Below, piece after piece: positions 1-7,894 of a stretch of 64,000 bases of DNA; the first letter of the stretch is position 1, and every line of letters starts with the position of its first letter. Both the position numbers and the translations under genes were made by a program. The notes below the pieces were generated by a model. It was not told where the DNA came from and searched no databases. It was given only the letters and a program-made list of their open reading frames with translations. Source of the DNA: Acidobacteriota bacterium (GTDB lineage: Bacteria; Acidobacteriota; Blastocatellia; Pyrinomonadales; Pyrinomonadaceae); assembly GCA_016700075.1 (NCBI GenBank), contig CP065000.1:2852001-2916000 (forward strand), given 5' to 3'.

Positions 1-650
1 ATCTCTTCAAAGAATGCTAGCAAACTGACCTCGCCCTGGGCCGCGATGCGGTCTTTGAGAGTGCGGATCATATCTCCGAGCGATATTTCTTCCCGCTCGA
101 TCTCCATTTTCACTTCTTCGGCATGGCGGGCGAGGATCTTCTGAAAAACGCCCAAAAGGTCAAAAACGGTCGCGTCAATTTCAGCGTTCGCTTCGTCCGT
201 TTCTATCGGGCCGCGGGTGAAAACCGCCTGCTCCAGCGTGGAACGCTCATACAGCATTCCTGCCGCCGTTTTGAATTTCTCGTGCTCGAGAAGCCGATCT
301 ACAAGTTCCTGCCGTGGGTCTTCTGCCTCTTCGTCGCTTTCGATGGTCGGATCGCGAGGCAGCAGCATCTTGGTCTTGATCTCGATCAGCTGTGCCGCCA
401 TTACGAGAAAATCTGCAGCGACCGAGATGTCGAGCCGCTTCATGAGGCGGATGTAGTTAAGGTATTCGTCGGTGATCTTGGCGATCGGTATGTCGAAAAT
501 ATTCGCCTTTTCCTGCCGGATGAGAAAAAGAAGCAGGTCGAGCGGGCCCGCGAAATCGCCGATCTTTACCTTCAACTCCTCAGAATCGCGGACGATCTCT
601 GCCGTCTCGCGATGAAAATCGAAGCTGTATTGTTCAGGTTCCTTTGTCAA
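1..650 (-). CDS. scpA: Segregation and condensation protein A, C-terminus cut by window edge
   Basis: ScpA is the kleisin subunit of the bacterial SMC-ScpA-ScpB condensin. The reading frame runs off the left edge, so only about 216 N-terminal residues are visible (the family is about 250). The signature near residue 27 is KVKIGDFAGPLDLLLFLIR, followed by DIPIAKITDEYL and FLVMAAQLIEIKTKMLLP, all typical ScpA. I chose the TTG at 650 because it lies one base after the stop of the upstream DUF2237 gene and the family alignment starts soon after it. It is the last visible gene of the M50-trpS-arsC-like-DUF3060-DUF2237-scpA run. scpB may follow outside the window (inference). Confidence 0.9.
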   Translation of the reverse strand, partial: MTKEPEQYSFDFHRETAEIVRDSEELKVKIGDFAGPLDLLLFLIRQEKANIFDIPIAKITDEYLNYIRLMKRLDISVAADFLVMAAQLIEIKTKMLLPRDPTIESDEEAEDPRQELVDRLLEHEKFKTAAGMLYERSTLEQAVFTRGPIETDEANAEIDATVFDLLGVFQKILARHAEEVKMEIEREEISLGDMIRTLKDRIAAQGEVSLLAFFEE

Positions 651-651
651 T

Positions 652-1053
652 TTATTCGTAGTCTATGGCGTATCGCTTCAGGTCTTCAAGGTCGATAACC
701 GTAAGTGCATGTTCGTGGGTCGCTCGCAGATAAACCTGCGGCGCCATGCCGTTCTCAAAAGCCTCGCGCCAGCGAAGCATGCAAAGACACCATTTGTCGC
801 CTTCTTTCAAACCCGGAAACGCGTATTGCGGCATTGGCGTCGAAAGGTCGTTGCCCATTGCTTTTGAGAACGCAAGGAATTCATCAGTCGCCCTGATGCA
901 CACGGTGTGCCTGCCGGTGTCATCGACGCCGGTGCGGCAAAAACCGTCGCGATAGAAACCCGTCATCGGATCGGAGCAGCAAAGTTCCAATTCGCCGCCG
1001 AGAACGTTTTTTGGTTTGGGGTAGTGACCGTTTCCGTTTCCGTTTGTATACAT
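652..1053 (-). CDS. DUF2237 family protein
   Basis: A small soluble protein of about 133 residues with no signal peptide. The body NVLGGELELCCSDPMTGF, then GFCRTGVDDTGRHTVC and GDKWCLCMLRWREAF, matches the DUF2237 family of conserved bacterial proteins of unknown function. Several cysteines and the VC, KWCLC blocks are typical of that family. The open frame extends upstream to 1104, but that would overlap the preceding gene by about 50 bases, so the ATG at 1053 (MYTNGNGNG), four bases after the upstream stop, is preferred. It sits between a DUF3060 lipoprotein and scpA in an apparent operon. No function can be assigned. Confidence 0.75.
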   Translation of the reverse strand: MYTNGNGNGHYPKPKNVLGGELELCCSDPMTGFYRDGFCRTGVDDTGRHTVCIRATDEFLAFSKAMGNDLSTPMPQYAFPGLKEGDKWCLCMLRWREAFENGMAPQVYLRATHEHALTVIDLEDLKRYAIDYE

Positions 1054-1057
1054 TCCG

Positions 1058-1540
1058 TTATTTCTTTTTTTCCGTTGGTATCCTCTCGATAGAGTTGCCC
1101 TCACGGTTCTGCGTGATCGACGGGCGCTTGCCGTTAACGAATCGCGAATATCTCAACACATTTTCGCTGCCGTTAAAAACATACTCATTCGCGGCATCTG
1201 CAGTGATCCGGTTGCGGTCACCATTTATCATCACTTGTTTGCAGACTCCGGTGATCGTAACGTTATTCGAATTTCCGTTTATCTTCACGCTGTTGAATTT
1301 CGCACAGTTGACCGTTCTCTTCAGATCGGGCCCGTCAACATAGATCGGCTCGCCTTCGACAGAAGTATCAGCCTTCGCAACATCTGCGGCATCGACGGGC
1401 GATTCCGTCGGCGCGGGCGAAAATTTCGGTGTCGGACTGGACGTAAACCGTTCCATGCTGCGTTTAGCCGTCTCATTGCGAAGGTCGCACGAAGCGAATG
1501 CAAGCACTGAAAGAAGAACGATCGTGAACGCGAATCGCAT
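1058..1540 (-). CDS. DUF3060-like lipoprotein
   Basis: A 160-residue predicted lipoprotein: a short signal peptide ends in the lipobox LAFASC (Cys19), followed by a Ser/Pro/Thr-rich linker. The C-terminal half has repeated asparagine/valine strands (VKINGNSNNVTITG, VMINGDRNRITAD), the short beta-repeat seen in DUF3060 proteins. It is probably exported and attached to a membrane. Its start codon overlaps the stop of the ArsC-like gene by one base (TAATG), which suggests translational coupling. Role unknown. Confidence 0.7.
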   Translation of the reverse strand: MRFAFTIVLLSVLAFASCDLRNETAKRSMERFTSSPTPKFSPAPTESPVDAADVAKADTSVEGEPIYVDGPDLKRTVNCAKFNSVKINGNSNNVTITGVCKQVMINGDRNRITADAANEYVFNGSENVLRYSRFVNGKRPSITQNREGNSIERIPTEKKK

Positions 1541-1887
1541 TATCTCAAGATCTCCAACGCCAATTCTATCGGTCTCGCCAATACGGCCCTGTCGCCGGCC
1601 TCAACAATGGGACGCTGAATGATCGACGGGTATTTTACCATCGCCGCGATCACTTCCTTGTTCGATGATTCCTTATCAATGCCGGCGAGTTTGAAGTCGG
1701 GTTCATTCCGCCGCAGAACCTCGAATGGCCGCAGGCCCGTCTTTTTCAACAAACCGGCCAGTTTTTTCTCGGTAAAAGGTTCGACGAAATAATTCACCTT
1801 TTTCCAGTTGATACCATTCTCTTCAAATAGCCTGTTCAGCTTTCGACAGGTCGTACAAGTAGGCTTTTCATAAACTGTGATCTTCAT
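1540..1887 (-). CDS. ArsC/Spx-family thioredoxin-fold protein
   Basis: A 115-residue protein of the ArsC/Spx/YffB group. The N-terminus MKITVYEKPTCTTCRKL carries a CxxC motif in the position of the ArsC active-site cysteine, followed by NRLFEENGINWKKVNYF. RRNEPDF and IIQRPIVEAGDRAVLARP match the usual C-terminal substrate loop. Members are annotated as arsenate reductases, but many act as thiol oxidoreductases or regulators, so the substrate is open. The start at 1887 is preferred over the upstream ATG at 1914 because the family starts at this methionine. It lies between trpS and the DUF3060 gene in a co-directional run. Confidence 0.8.
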   Translation of the reverse strand: MKITVYEKPTCTTCRKLNRLFEENGINWKKVNYFVEPFTEKKLAGLLKKTGLRPFEVLRRNEPDFKLAGIDKESSNKEVIAAMVKYPSIIQRPIVEAGDRAVLARPIELALEILR

Positions 1888-1956
1888 ATTGACTATCGAC
1901 GTCACACTTAACACCTGTCGCTGAATTTCTTTCAGCGGTTCGATTCAAGTGACAAA

Positions 1957-2934
1957 TCAATTTATTCCCATTCTCGAATACACGTTGTTTAGCGTACGCG
2001 CGGCCTCTGAGCGTGCTTTTTCCGCTCCGCGGTCGAGTATCCCGCGAAGAGTAGCGTCATCGTAATGAGCGATGCGTTCTTGAAATGGCCGCAGGAATTC
2101 GACGACGGCTTCTGCGAGTTCAGTCTTGAACTGACCATACATCTTGCCTTCGAAATGGGCGACGCATTCTTGGGCGGTTTTGTCTGTTACGAGCTGATAA
2201 ATGGTCAGCAGATTGTTGATCGCCGGGCGAGTTTCGTCGAATTCGATGGTCGTTCCACTGTCAGTGACGGCGCGTTTGATCTTCTTGGTGATCGTGTCGG
2301 GATCATCGAGCAGAAAAAGCGAGCCGTTGGCGTTCTCGTCGGATTTCGACATTTTCTTTTCAGGATCCTGCAGTGATTTGATGCTCGCACCGGCCTTGGG
2401 AATATAAGGCTCCGGCACCTTGAACGTATCTCCGTAGTCGCGATTAAAACGTTCGGCCAGGTCGCGGCTCAGTTCCAGATGCTGTTTCTGATCCTGTCCG
2501 ACCGGCACGAGATCGGTCTGATACAGCAAAATATCGGCCGCCATTAGTATCGGATAGGTAAATAGTCCGACGCCCGCGCGTTCTGTGTTGCCTTTGCCCT
2601 TATCCTTGAACTGCGTCATCCGTTCCAACTCGCCCATGCGAGCGATGCAGGAAAGGACCCACGCAAGCTCGGCGTGTTGCGGTACGTCGGATTGAATGAA
2701 AATGGTGGAGCGTTCAGGATCGACGCCGGCGGCCAAATAGATGCGTGCGAGGTCGAGCGTCGCCTTTCGCAGTGAGGCCGGCTCTTGCGGCAGCGTTATG
2801 GCGTGCATGTTCACGATGCAGTAGAAACACTCATAATCGTCCTGCAACGCGACCCAATTCTTAAGTGCGCCTAAATAATTGCCGATGTGAAGCTGCCCGG
2901 TAGGCTGTGCCCCGCTGAAAATTCTCTTACTCAT
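1957..2934 (-). CDS. trpS: Tryptophan--tRNA ligase
   Basis: This class I aminoacyl-tRNA synthetase charges tRNA-Trp in the cytoplasm. It has the N-terminal IFSGAQPTGQLHIGNYLGAL with the HIGH-type motif (HIGN, about residue 17) and the second signature KKMSKSDENA near residue 193, with GQDQKQHLELSRDLA between. Its 325 residues are the normal length. It starts 7 bases after the M50 protease gene, so the two are almost certainly co-transcribed. An M50-trpS-scpA neighbourhood is common in several bacterial phyla. Confidence 0.97.
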   Translation of the reverse strand: MSKRIFSGAQPTGQLHIGNYLGALKNWVALQDDYECFYCIVNMHAITLPQEPASLRKATLDLARIYLAAGVDPERSTIFIQSDVPQHAELAWVLSCIARMGELERMTQFKDKGKGNTERAGVGLFTYPILMAADILLYQTDLVPVGQDQKQHLELSRDLAERFNRDYGDTFKVPEPYIPKAGASIKSLQDPEKKMSKSDENANGSLFLLDDPDTITKKIKRAVTDSGTTIEFDETRPAINNLLTIYQLVTDKTAQECVAHFEGKMYGQFKTELAEAVVEFLRPFQERIAHYDDATLRGILDRGAEKARSEAARTLNNVYSRMGIN

Positions 2935-2941
2935 CGTCGAA

Positions 2942-3640
2942 TCAAAACCACGGCGTCAGCAGAAGGTATTGGACCAATTGATAGAACGGCCTGATTATAA
3001 GCCCGATGATGCCGAAATAGACCAAGAGCATAAGTATCAGAAAGCCGTATTGCTCAAGCATCTCGAAAACGGGCTGAAAACTCGGCGGCAGAAACGTCGA
3101 GAGAACCTTGCTGCCGTCCAGCGGCGGAAACGGCAGCAGATTGAATACTGCCAGCGAAACGTTCAGCATCACAAGATAATTCAAAAATATGACGATCGGC
3201 TTGATCAGTCCGGAATCAATATTGCCGGCGTTTATCACGCCGAATTCGATCATGAACTTAAAGATAAAGAAGCCGATGGTTGCGATGATGATATTCGCAA
3301 CAATACCCGCGATCGATACCATTACGTTCGCTTCTTTATATTTCGTCCATTTGTTCGGGTTTACCGGCGTAGGTTTGCCCCATCCGATCAAAGGGATCGA
3401 AGCCAATGCACCGCCGACCGAGCCGAATATGAACGCCGCGATCGGGATCAGGAGCGTGCCGATGGGGTCAGTGTGTGCTACCGGATTAAGCGTCACACGG
3501 CCGAGCATGTATGCGGTATCGTCGCCGTATTTCCACGATGTCCATGCATGTCCGGCCTCGTGCGCAGAGATCGCAAGAAGCAGGACGACTAGAAAAATGA
3601 CCAGATGGCTGATCAGGTTGGCAATATCGATCTCACCCAT
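2942..3640 (-). CDS. Site-2-protease family (M50) zinc metalloprotease
   Basis: A 232-residue polytopic membrane protein. The first transmembrane segment contains HEAGHAW (zinc-binding HExxH, about residue 27). A later membrane segment carries NLLPFPPLDGSKVL, the conserved N-x-x-P-x-x-x-L-D-G motif that supplies the third metal ligand in S2P proteases. There is no PDZ domain, so it belongs to the short M50 subgroup rather than RseP. The physiological substrate is not known. It heads the minus-strand run leading to trpS and scpA and is divergent from the ATP-grasp gene. Confidence 0.9.
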   Translation of the reverse strand: MGEIDIANLISHLVIFLVVLLLAISAHEAGHAWTSWKYGDDTAYMLGRVTLNPVAHTDPIGTLLIPIAAFIFGSVGGALASIPLIGWGKPTPVNPNKWTKYKEANVMVSIAGIVANIIIATIGFFIFKFMIEFGVINAGNIDSGLIKPIVIFLNYLVMLNVSLAVFNLLPFPPLDGSKVLSTFLPPSFQPVFEMLEQYGFLILMLLVYFGIIGLIIRPFYQLVQYLLLTPWF

Positions 3641-3744
3641 AAATCGTCAACACCGATGCCTAGATTGTTGCATTCTTTTAGTGCAAAATAAAACGTAGTC
3701 GAAATGATGGAATAACGGTTTTTTGCAAACCGTGACTAACGAGT

Positions 3745-4956
3745 ATGTCGAAACACATCGTCTGCATCGCAAGCGAACACAAGGGTAACGAATTCATCGA
3801 AGCAGCCCATGAGGCCGGCTGGCAAGTTACACTCGTAACGCGGAAAAGCCTGCTTGACAGCCCTTGGGTTTGGGCAAACATAGGCGATGTCAGGACTGTC
3901 GAAGACAGTGCCCAACCCGTCGATTATGTGCGTGCGATCACGAACGTTGTAGGGTCTGCGAAGATCGATCATGTCGTCGGGCTCGATGAATTTGATGTGA
4001 TCACGGGAGCGCTCGCCCGCGAGCACCTGCAGCTGCCGGGAGTTACCAGCTCTTACCTTCGTCGATTTCGCGACAAGCTCACGATGCGCAACCTGGCGTC
4101 TTCAAAGGACATTCCGTGTCCGGAGTTCGTGGGAGCGTTCAACATGTCGGAGATCGATGAGTTCCTCGACCGCGTCCCGGCTCCTTGGATCGTCAAACCG
4201 CGACACGAGGTATCTGCATTCGGTATCAGAAAATGTGAGACGAAGCAGCAGGTTTGGGATGTTTTGACAGACCTCGACAACCGAAATAACTGGCGCGACC
4301 ATCCCTCGCAATTCGTCATTGAACGGTTCATTGAGGGCAAGGTCTTTCACGTCGATTCTGTCGTCGAAGACAAGAAAGTGCGTGCGGCAGGCGTCAGTCA
4401 GTATGGCACGACGCCATTCAAGGTGTCGCATTATGGCGGTGTGTTCACGTCCTCGATCGTGCCGTATGACGCGCCCGAGCGAAAGACGTTGGAAAAGCTC
4501 AACAAGCAGCTCTTGAAAGCATTCGAACTGGAAAAGGGTGTTACGCACGCGGAATTTCTGCAGTGTGCCGAATCGGGTGAATTCTATATGCTCGAGGTTG
4601 CGTGCCGCGTCGGCGGTGCGTACATAGCGAACGTTCTGGAATATGCGTGCGGCTTCAATCTATGGCGCGAGTGGGCGAAACTTGAGATCGCCGACAAGGA
4701 GAATCCTTACAAGTTGCCGAAACTGCACAAAGAATATGCCGGCATCGCTCTTGCACTTGCCAACACTGATGAGCCGGACACGTCGAATTATACCGAAGAG
4801 GAGATCGTATATCGCGTGAAAAAATCCAAGCACGTCGGGCTGATATTCCGCTCAAAAGACCGAGAACGCATCGATGAACTTCTTTCGATGTACTCCGAAC
4901 GGATCACCAAAGATTTCCTCGCCGTCGCACCCGTAAAGGAACGTTACGATGATTGA
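3745..4956 (+). CDS. ATP-grasp domain protein, substrate unknown
   Basis: A soluble 403-residue enzyme of the ATP-grasp superfamily, which forms acid-amine or acid-thiol bonds through acyl-phosphates. The N-terminal pre-grasp part (SKHIVCIASEHKGNEFIEAA) resembles a Rossmann-like domain. The ATP-binding part includes APWIVKPRHEVSAFGIRKC, the hinge QFVIERFIEGKVFHVDS and the metal-binding end HAEFLQCAESGEFYMLEVACRVGG. No partner biosynthetic gene lies next to it; the following gene encodes an EEP-fold hydrolase. A hairpin (ACGGTTT/AAACCGT, about 3713-3731) lies just upstream. Carnosine-synthase-like or peptide-ligase activity is possible, but nothing in the sequence decides it. Confidence 0.8.
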   Translation: MSKHIVCIASEHKGNEFIEAAHEAGWQVTLVTRKSLLDSPWVWANIGDVRTVEDSAQPVDYVRAITNVVGSAKIDHVVGLDEFDVITGALAREHLQLPGVTSSYLRRFRDKLTMRNLASSKDIPCPEFVGAFNMSEIDEFLDRVPAPWIVKPRHEVSAFGIRKCETKQQVWDVLTDLDNRNNWRDHPSQFVIERFIEGKVFHVDSVVEDKKVRAAGVSQYGTTPFKVSHYGGVFTSSIVPYDAPERKTLEKLNKQLLKAFELEKGVTHAEFLQCAESGEFYMLEVACRVGGAYIANVLEYACGFNLWREWAKLEIADKENPYKLPKLHKEYAGIALALANTDEPDTSNYTEEEIVYRVKKSKHVGLIFRSKDRERIDELLSMYSERITKDFLAVAPVKERYDD

Positions 4957-4984
4957 CCGTGCTATTGCTGCCTGCCGTTATTAA

Positions 4985-6178
4985 ATGCCAACGCATCCGC
5001 CCGAATATTTCGATCACGACCTGAATCGACATTTTCCCGAACTGCTCAAATTCGAATCTGTCGAAGAACTCGAAGCATCCGAGATCTGGAAACAAGTTGG
5101 CGGCGAGGCTGAACGACTGCTCAATTTGGTCGTCGGCGAGGAACTTGCTGACGGACGATCGGACGATCATTCGGTAAATGCGATCCGGGCGATCGCGTGG
5201 AATCTTGAACGCGGCATTCAGCTCGACAGCATTATTGACGCTTTGAAAATAGACGAAAGGCTGCGGGGCCGCGATATTTTACTGTTTTCCGAACTCGACC
5301 ACGGAATGGCGAGAAGCGGGAATCGTTTTGTCGCTCAGGAGATCGCCCGCGAACTTGGGCTGAATTACGCTTTCGCTCCGGTTTACGTTCCGCTGCAAAA
5401 GGGAAGCGGTGTAGAGGCCGAGATGGATGGCGAGAATACCGTTTCGCTGCATGGCGTCGCGATGTTCTCGCGGTGGCCGATGCGAAATGTTCACGCGATC
5501 CCGATCCCGAACGGTAAGGACAAAATGTGGGGCAAGGAAAAACGCCTTGGCCGTCTGCGTGCGTTGATCGCTGACGTCGAACATCCGAGCGGCGTATTCC
5601 GTGCGGTCACCGTTCATCTTGATGCGCATTGTTCCCGTGCTCATCGCCGGCTGCAGATGCGGATCATTCTCGATCATCTCGACACGCTGCCCCAAATGCC
5701 TACGCTGATTGGGGGCGACTGGAATACGACGGGTTTCAATTCGCAGAATTCGACCCGAGCGATCCTTGGGTATTGGCGGCGTGTCTTTATGGGCCCTAAG
5801 AACGTCGCTCTTAACCATTTGCCGCACCCCGAACGATTTTTTGAAAAGCCTCTTTTTACTGATCTGGAGAACCGTGGGTTCACTTATCGTGAGCTGAACA
5901 ACTTAGGCGTCGGGACTTTGCATTACGATGTCGCCAGCATCGAAAAGAACACCAATCTTCGCGATTGGGTGCCTGAATGGTGTTTCCCGTTCATATTTTG
6001 GGCGGCCGGCCGCGTTGGAGGCAAGGTCTCAACACGGCTCGATTGGTTCGCGGCCAAGGGACTCGAGCTTGCACCCGAGACGTCGCCGCAAACCGTCGGC
6101 GGCCTTGTCAGCGGACTCGGCGAGCCGTTGTCTGATCACGATCCAATAACAGTTGAGGTGAAGTTCAAGGACCCCTAG
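4985..6178 (+). CDS. Endonuclease/exonuclease/phosphatase (EEP) family protein
   Basis: A 397-residue soluble protein with the EEP fold shared by DNase I, exonuclease III and sphingomyelinases. Visible motifs are AIAWNLERG (Asn), LLFSELDHGMARSGNR (metal-binding Glu), VTVHLDAHCS (His), LIGGDWNTTGF (Asp/Asn) and LSDHDPITVE (catalytic His). The N-terminal 70 residues are extra to the core domain. Substrate could be nucleic acid, phospholipid or a small phosphate ester. It follows the ATP-grasp gene by 28 bases; an 11-codon frame (ATG 4949) that overlaps the ATP-grasp stop fills that gap and might couple translation. No good SD is visible before the ATG at 4985. Confidence 0.8.
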   Translation: MPTHPPEYFDHDLNRHFPELLKFESVEELEASEIWKQVGGEAERLLNLVVGEELADGRSDDHSVNAIRAIAWNLERGIQLDSIIDALKIDERLRGRDILLFSELDHGMARSGNRFVAQEIARELGLNYAFAPVYVPLQKGSGVEAEMDGENTVSLHGVAMFSRWPMRNVHAIPIPNGKDKMWGKEKRLGRLRALIADVEHPSGVFRAVTVHLDAHCSRAHRRLQMRIILDHLDTLPQMPTLIGGDWNTTGFNSQNSTRAILGYWRRVFMGPKNVALNHLPHPERFFEKPLFTDLENRGFTYRELNNLGVGTLHYDVASIEKNTNLRDWVPEWCFPFIFWAAGRVGGKVSTRLDWFAAKGLELAPETSPQTVGGLVSGLGEPLSDHDPITVEVKFKDP

Positions 6179-6179
6179 C

Positions 6180-6217
6180 CTGTGGTTTCGACTTTGGAGT
6201 TTCGGCTTTGGACCTTA
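6180..6217 (+). repeat. Short tandem text-like repeat between genes
   Basis: Two near-identical 14-base units (TTTCGACTTTGGAG at 6185 and TTTCGGCTTTGGAC at 6199) sit side by side between the EEP gene and the next small gene. They are low in complexity and have no coding sense. They resemble the other short repeats found in gaps of this window. Confidence 0.5.
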
Positions 6218-6227
6218 GACTATTCTT

Positions 6228-6482
6228 ATGGAAGTTTCATTTTGTCAGACCATTAGTTTTAACGCGGATACCTTTGAATACGACGTAGTCTCGCAAGAGA
6301 ACGGAAACGCGACCATCATCAAATTCCCGATCGACGAGAAGAAGTATAGCCCGGGCGATGTCGTTGTGGTCGTAACGAACGACGGCGAGATCAATTTTCA
6401 CGGCATTGTCGGAAAGATCGAGGACGGCTACGCTTTTGCGTCTGACCCAAAAGGCTCGCTCCTGCCTGCGGGTGTTCAGTAG
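6228..6482 (+). CDS. Small hypothetical protein
   Basis: An 84-residue protein I do not recognise. It has no signal peptide or membrane segment. Alternating beta-prone stretches (EYDVVSQENGNATIIKFPI, YSPGDVVVVVTNDGEINFHG) suggest a small beta-barrel such as an SH3- or OB-like fold. It lies between the EEP gene and tRNA-Ala on the same strand. The frame is clean and shows normal codon use for the window. Confidence 0.6.
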   Translation: MEVSFCQTISFNADTFEYDVVSQENGNATIIKFPIDEKKYSPGDVVVVVTNDGEINFHGIVGKIEDGYAFASDPKGSLLPAGVQ

Positions 6483-6512
6483 AGAGGCGGAATCTAAGAG
6501 GGGCGATCATTC

Positions 6513-6541
6513 TTGAAACTCGTCACTCTAACCTCTAAACT
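6513..6541 (+). promoter_or_regulatory. Sigma70-like promoter of tRNA-Ala
   Basis: TTGAAA at 6513-6518 and TAAACT at 6536-6541 are separated by 17 bases. A start about 7 bases downstream would fall just before the tRNA at 6555. This follows from the bacterial -35/-10 consensus; no start site is proven. Confidence 0.55.
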
Positions 6542-6554
6542 CTTAACTGTTTTT

Positions 6555-6630
6555 GGGGATGTAGCTCAGCTGGGAGAGCGCAGCGTTCGCAATGCTGAGG
6601 TCAGGGGTTCGATCCCCCTCATCTCCACCA
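6555..6630 (+). tRNA. tRNA-Ala (anticodon CGC)
   Basis: A complete 76-base cloverleaf. The acceptor GGGGATG pairs with CATCTCC and contains the G3-U70 wobble that identifies alanine tRNAs. The D arm is GCTC/GAGC. The anticodon arm is CAGCG-TTCGCAA-TGCTG, with CGC in the loop, reading GCG. The T arm is AGGGG-TTCGATC-CCCCT. The 3' CCA is encoded. A promoter lies 14 bases upstream and a terminator follows. Confidence 0.97.
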
Positions 6631-6634
6631 GTTC

Positions 6635-7894
6635 TTAAAGGCCCGCCGCGAGCGGGCTTTCTCTTTTTCCCAGCAGGAAAATGACGATGGTTGAAATGAA
6701 CGCCGCAGCGCACACAGCGGTCACAACATAGAAAGCCGTAGTGTAATCACCGCCGTTCGCGTCAGCGAGATAGCCTGTAACACGCCCACCGATAGCGGCG
6801 CCTATGACCTCGATCATCGTTAGAGCACCGAGTATCTTCGCAGGTTCTCGTTGGCCGAACGAATCGACCGTCAGCCGCTGCAGCAGAACAAATGTTCCGC
6901 CATAACCAACGGCGAACGGCAGCAAAAAGAGGAATGCGTTCGATGCGGTAAGGTTCAAAAGCACAAGCGATGCAGCGAACATAAGTCCCGCGCAGAAGAT
7001 AATAACGGCAATAGTTCCGAGTCTGTCACTTAAGTATCCCGCGAGAAAACGTCCGCCGATGCCCACCGTGAAAAGCAGCGACTGAGCAAGAGCAGCGGTC
7101 TCAGCAGAGATGCCGATCCGTGGCGTCTGCAGGTAAAGAATGAATTGCTGGGTCGTAGCAAAGATCGGATAAAAAACAAGTGCGCCGCAAGCGGCAATAG
7201 CCCAGAACAGCGGTGTTCTTAAAGCCTGGCCAAGCGTTGCTCCTGACACCTCTTCTGCCGCCTCAGTCGCTTCTTTTCCAACCGGCGCCGTTTCCCGAAC
7301 AAGGAATACGACCAATGGCAGCAATACCGCCCACACCAACAGGCTCAAGATCACTAGAGCCGTTCGCCAGCCGTATTCTGCGATCAATGGTTGAGCCAGC
7401 AGCGGAACGACGGCACCGCCTAGGCTTGTCCCTGTCAGCAGAATACCGAGAGCAAGCCCGCGACGAGCCGAAAACCAGCGCGACACCAGAACGATACATG
7501 GAGCGACGCCGATGAATCCCAGCGACGCGCCCATCAAGAAACGCGACAGATAAAATATCGGTATGGTATCTGAAATACTCAGCAAGATCGTCCCGCCGCC
7601 GAGCATCACGCAGCCGAGCATCATCATCGGCCGCAGGCGAAATCGGGTGACAAGCCAGCCGCCGATCAGAGAGAAAAGCCCGGACATCAGAAACGTGATG
7701 TTTGCGCCGTTCGCGATAAAAGTTTCGGCGACGGACGTGTTTACGATGCCGGCTGCGACAAACTCTTCTCTGATCGGTTTGTAAAAAGGCGGCAGGCCGC
7801 TGATCGACAATCCGTTGCTGACCAGCAATGCGAAAGTCGAGACCGCGAGGATGGCCCACGCAAATGCCGGAATACTGGCGGAGCTATTTCGCAT
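6635..7894 (-). CDS. MFS transporter (12 TM)
   Basis: A 419-residue major facilitator superfamily permease with about twelve hydrophobic segments. The loop between helices 2 and 3 (GGWLVTRFRLRPMMMLG) matches the MFS G-x-x-x-D/R signature region. A central hydrophilic stretch (VRETAPVGKEATEAAEEV) splits two six-helix halves, and GRFLAGYLSDRLG repeats the motif in the second half. The overall look is of the monocarboxylate/oxalate-formate antiporter type, but the substrate cannot be read from sequence. The start overlaps the polA stop by 11 bases, so it is probably co-translated behind polA. Confidence 0.88.
   Translation of the reverse strand: MRNSSASIPAFAWAILAVSTFALLVSNGLSISGLPPFYKPIREEFVAAGIVNTSVAETFIANGANITFLMSGLFSLIGGWLVTRFRLRPMMMLGCVMLGGGTILLSISDTIPIFYLSRFLMGASLGFIGVAPCIVLVSRWFSARRGLALGILLTGTSLGGAVVPLLAQPLIAEYGWRTALVILSLLVWAVLLPLVVFLVRETAPVGKEATEAAEEVSGATLGQALRTPLFWAIAACGALVFYPIFATTQQFILYLQTPRIGISAETAALAQSLLFTVGIGGRFLAGYLSDRLGTIAVIIFCAGLMFAASLVLLNLTASNAFLFLLPFAVGYGGTFVLLQRLTVDSFGQREPAKILGALTMIEVIGAAIGGRVTGYLADANGGDYTTAFYVVTAVCAAAFISTIVIFLLGKRESPLAAGL
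6638..6668 (+). terminator. Intrinsic terminator after tRNA-Ala
   Basis: The stem GCCCGC/GCGGGC (6641-6646 and 6651-6656) is extended by AAA/TTT past a bulged G and followed by TCTCTTTTT. It lies inside the last codons of the convergent MFS gene, so the same bases code for that protein's C-terminus. Confidence 0.65.

Noticed and set aside
123..698. Plus-strand frame of 191 residues across scpA
   Set aside because: Antisense shadow: the minus strand encodes clear ScpA motifs and this product has no recognisable domain.
1920..1945. Hairpin CGCTGAA/TTCAGCG between trpS and the ArsC-like gene as terminator
   Set aside because: No T-run follows on either strand; more likely an mRNA processing or chance stem.
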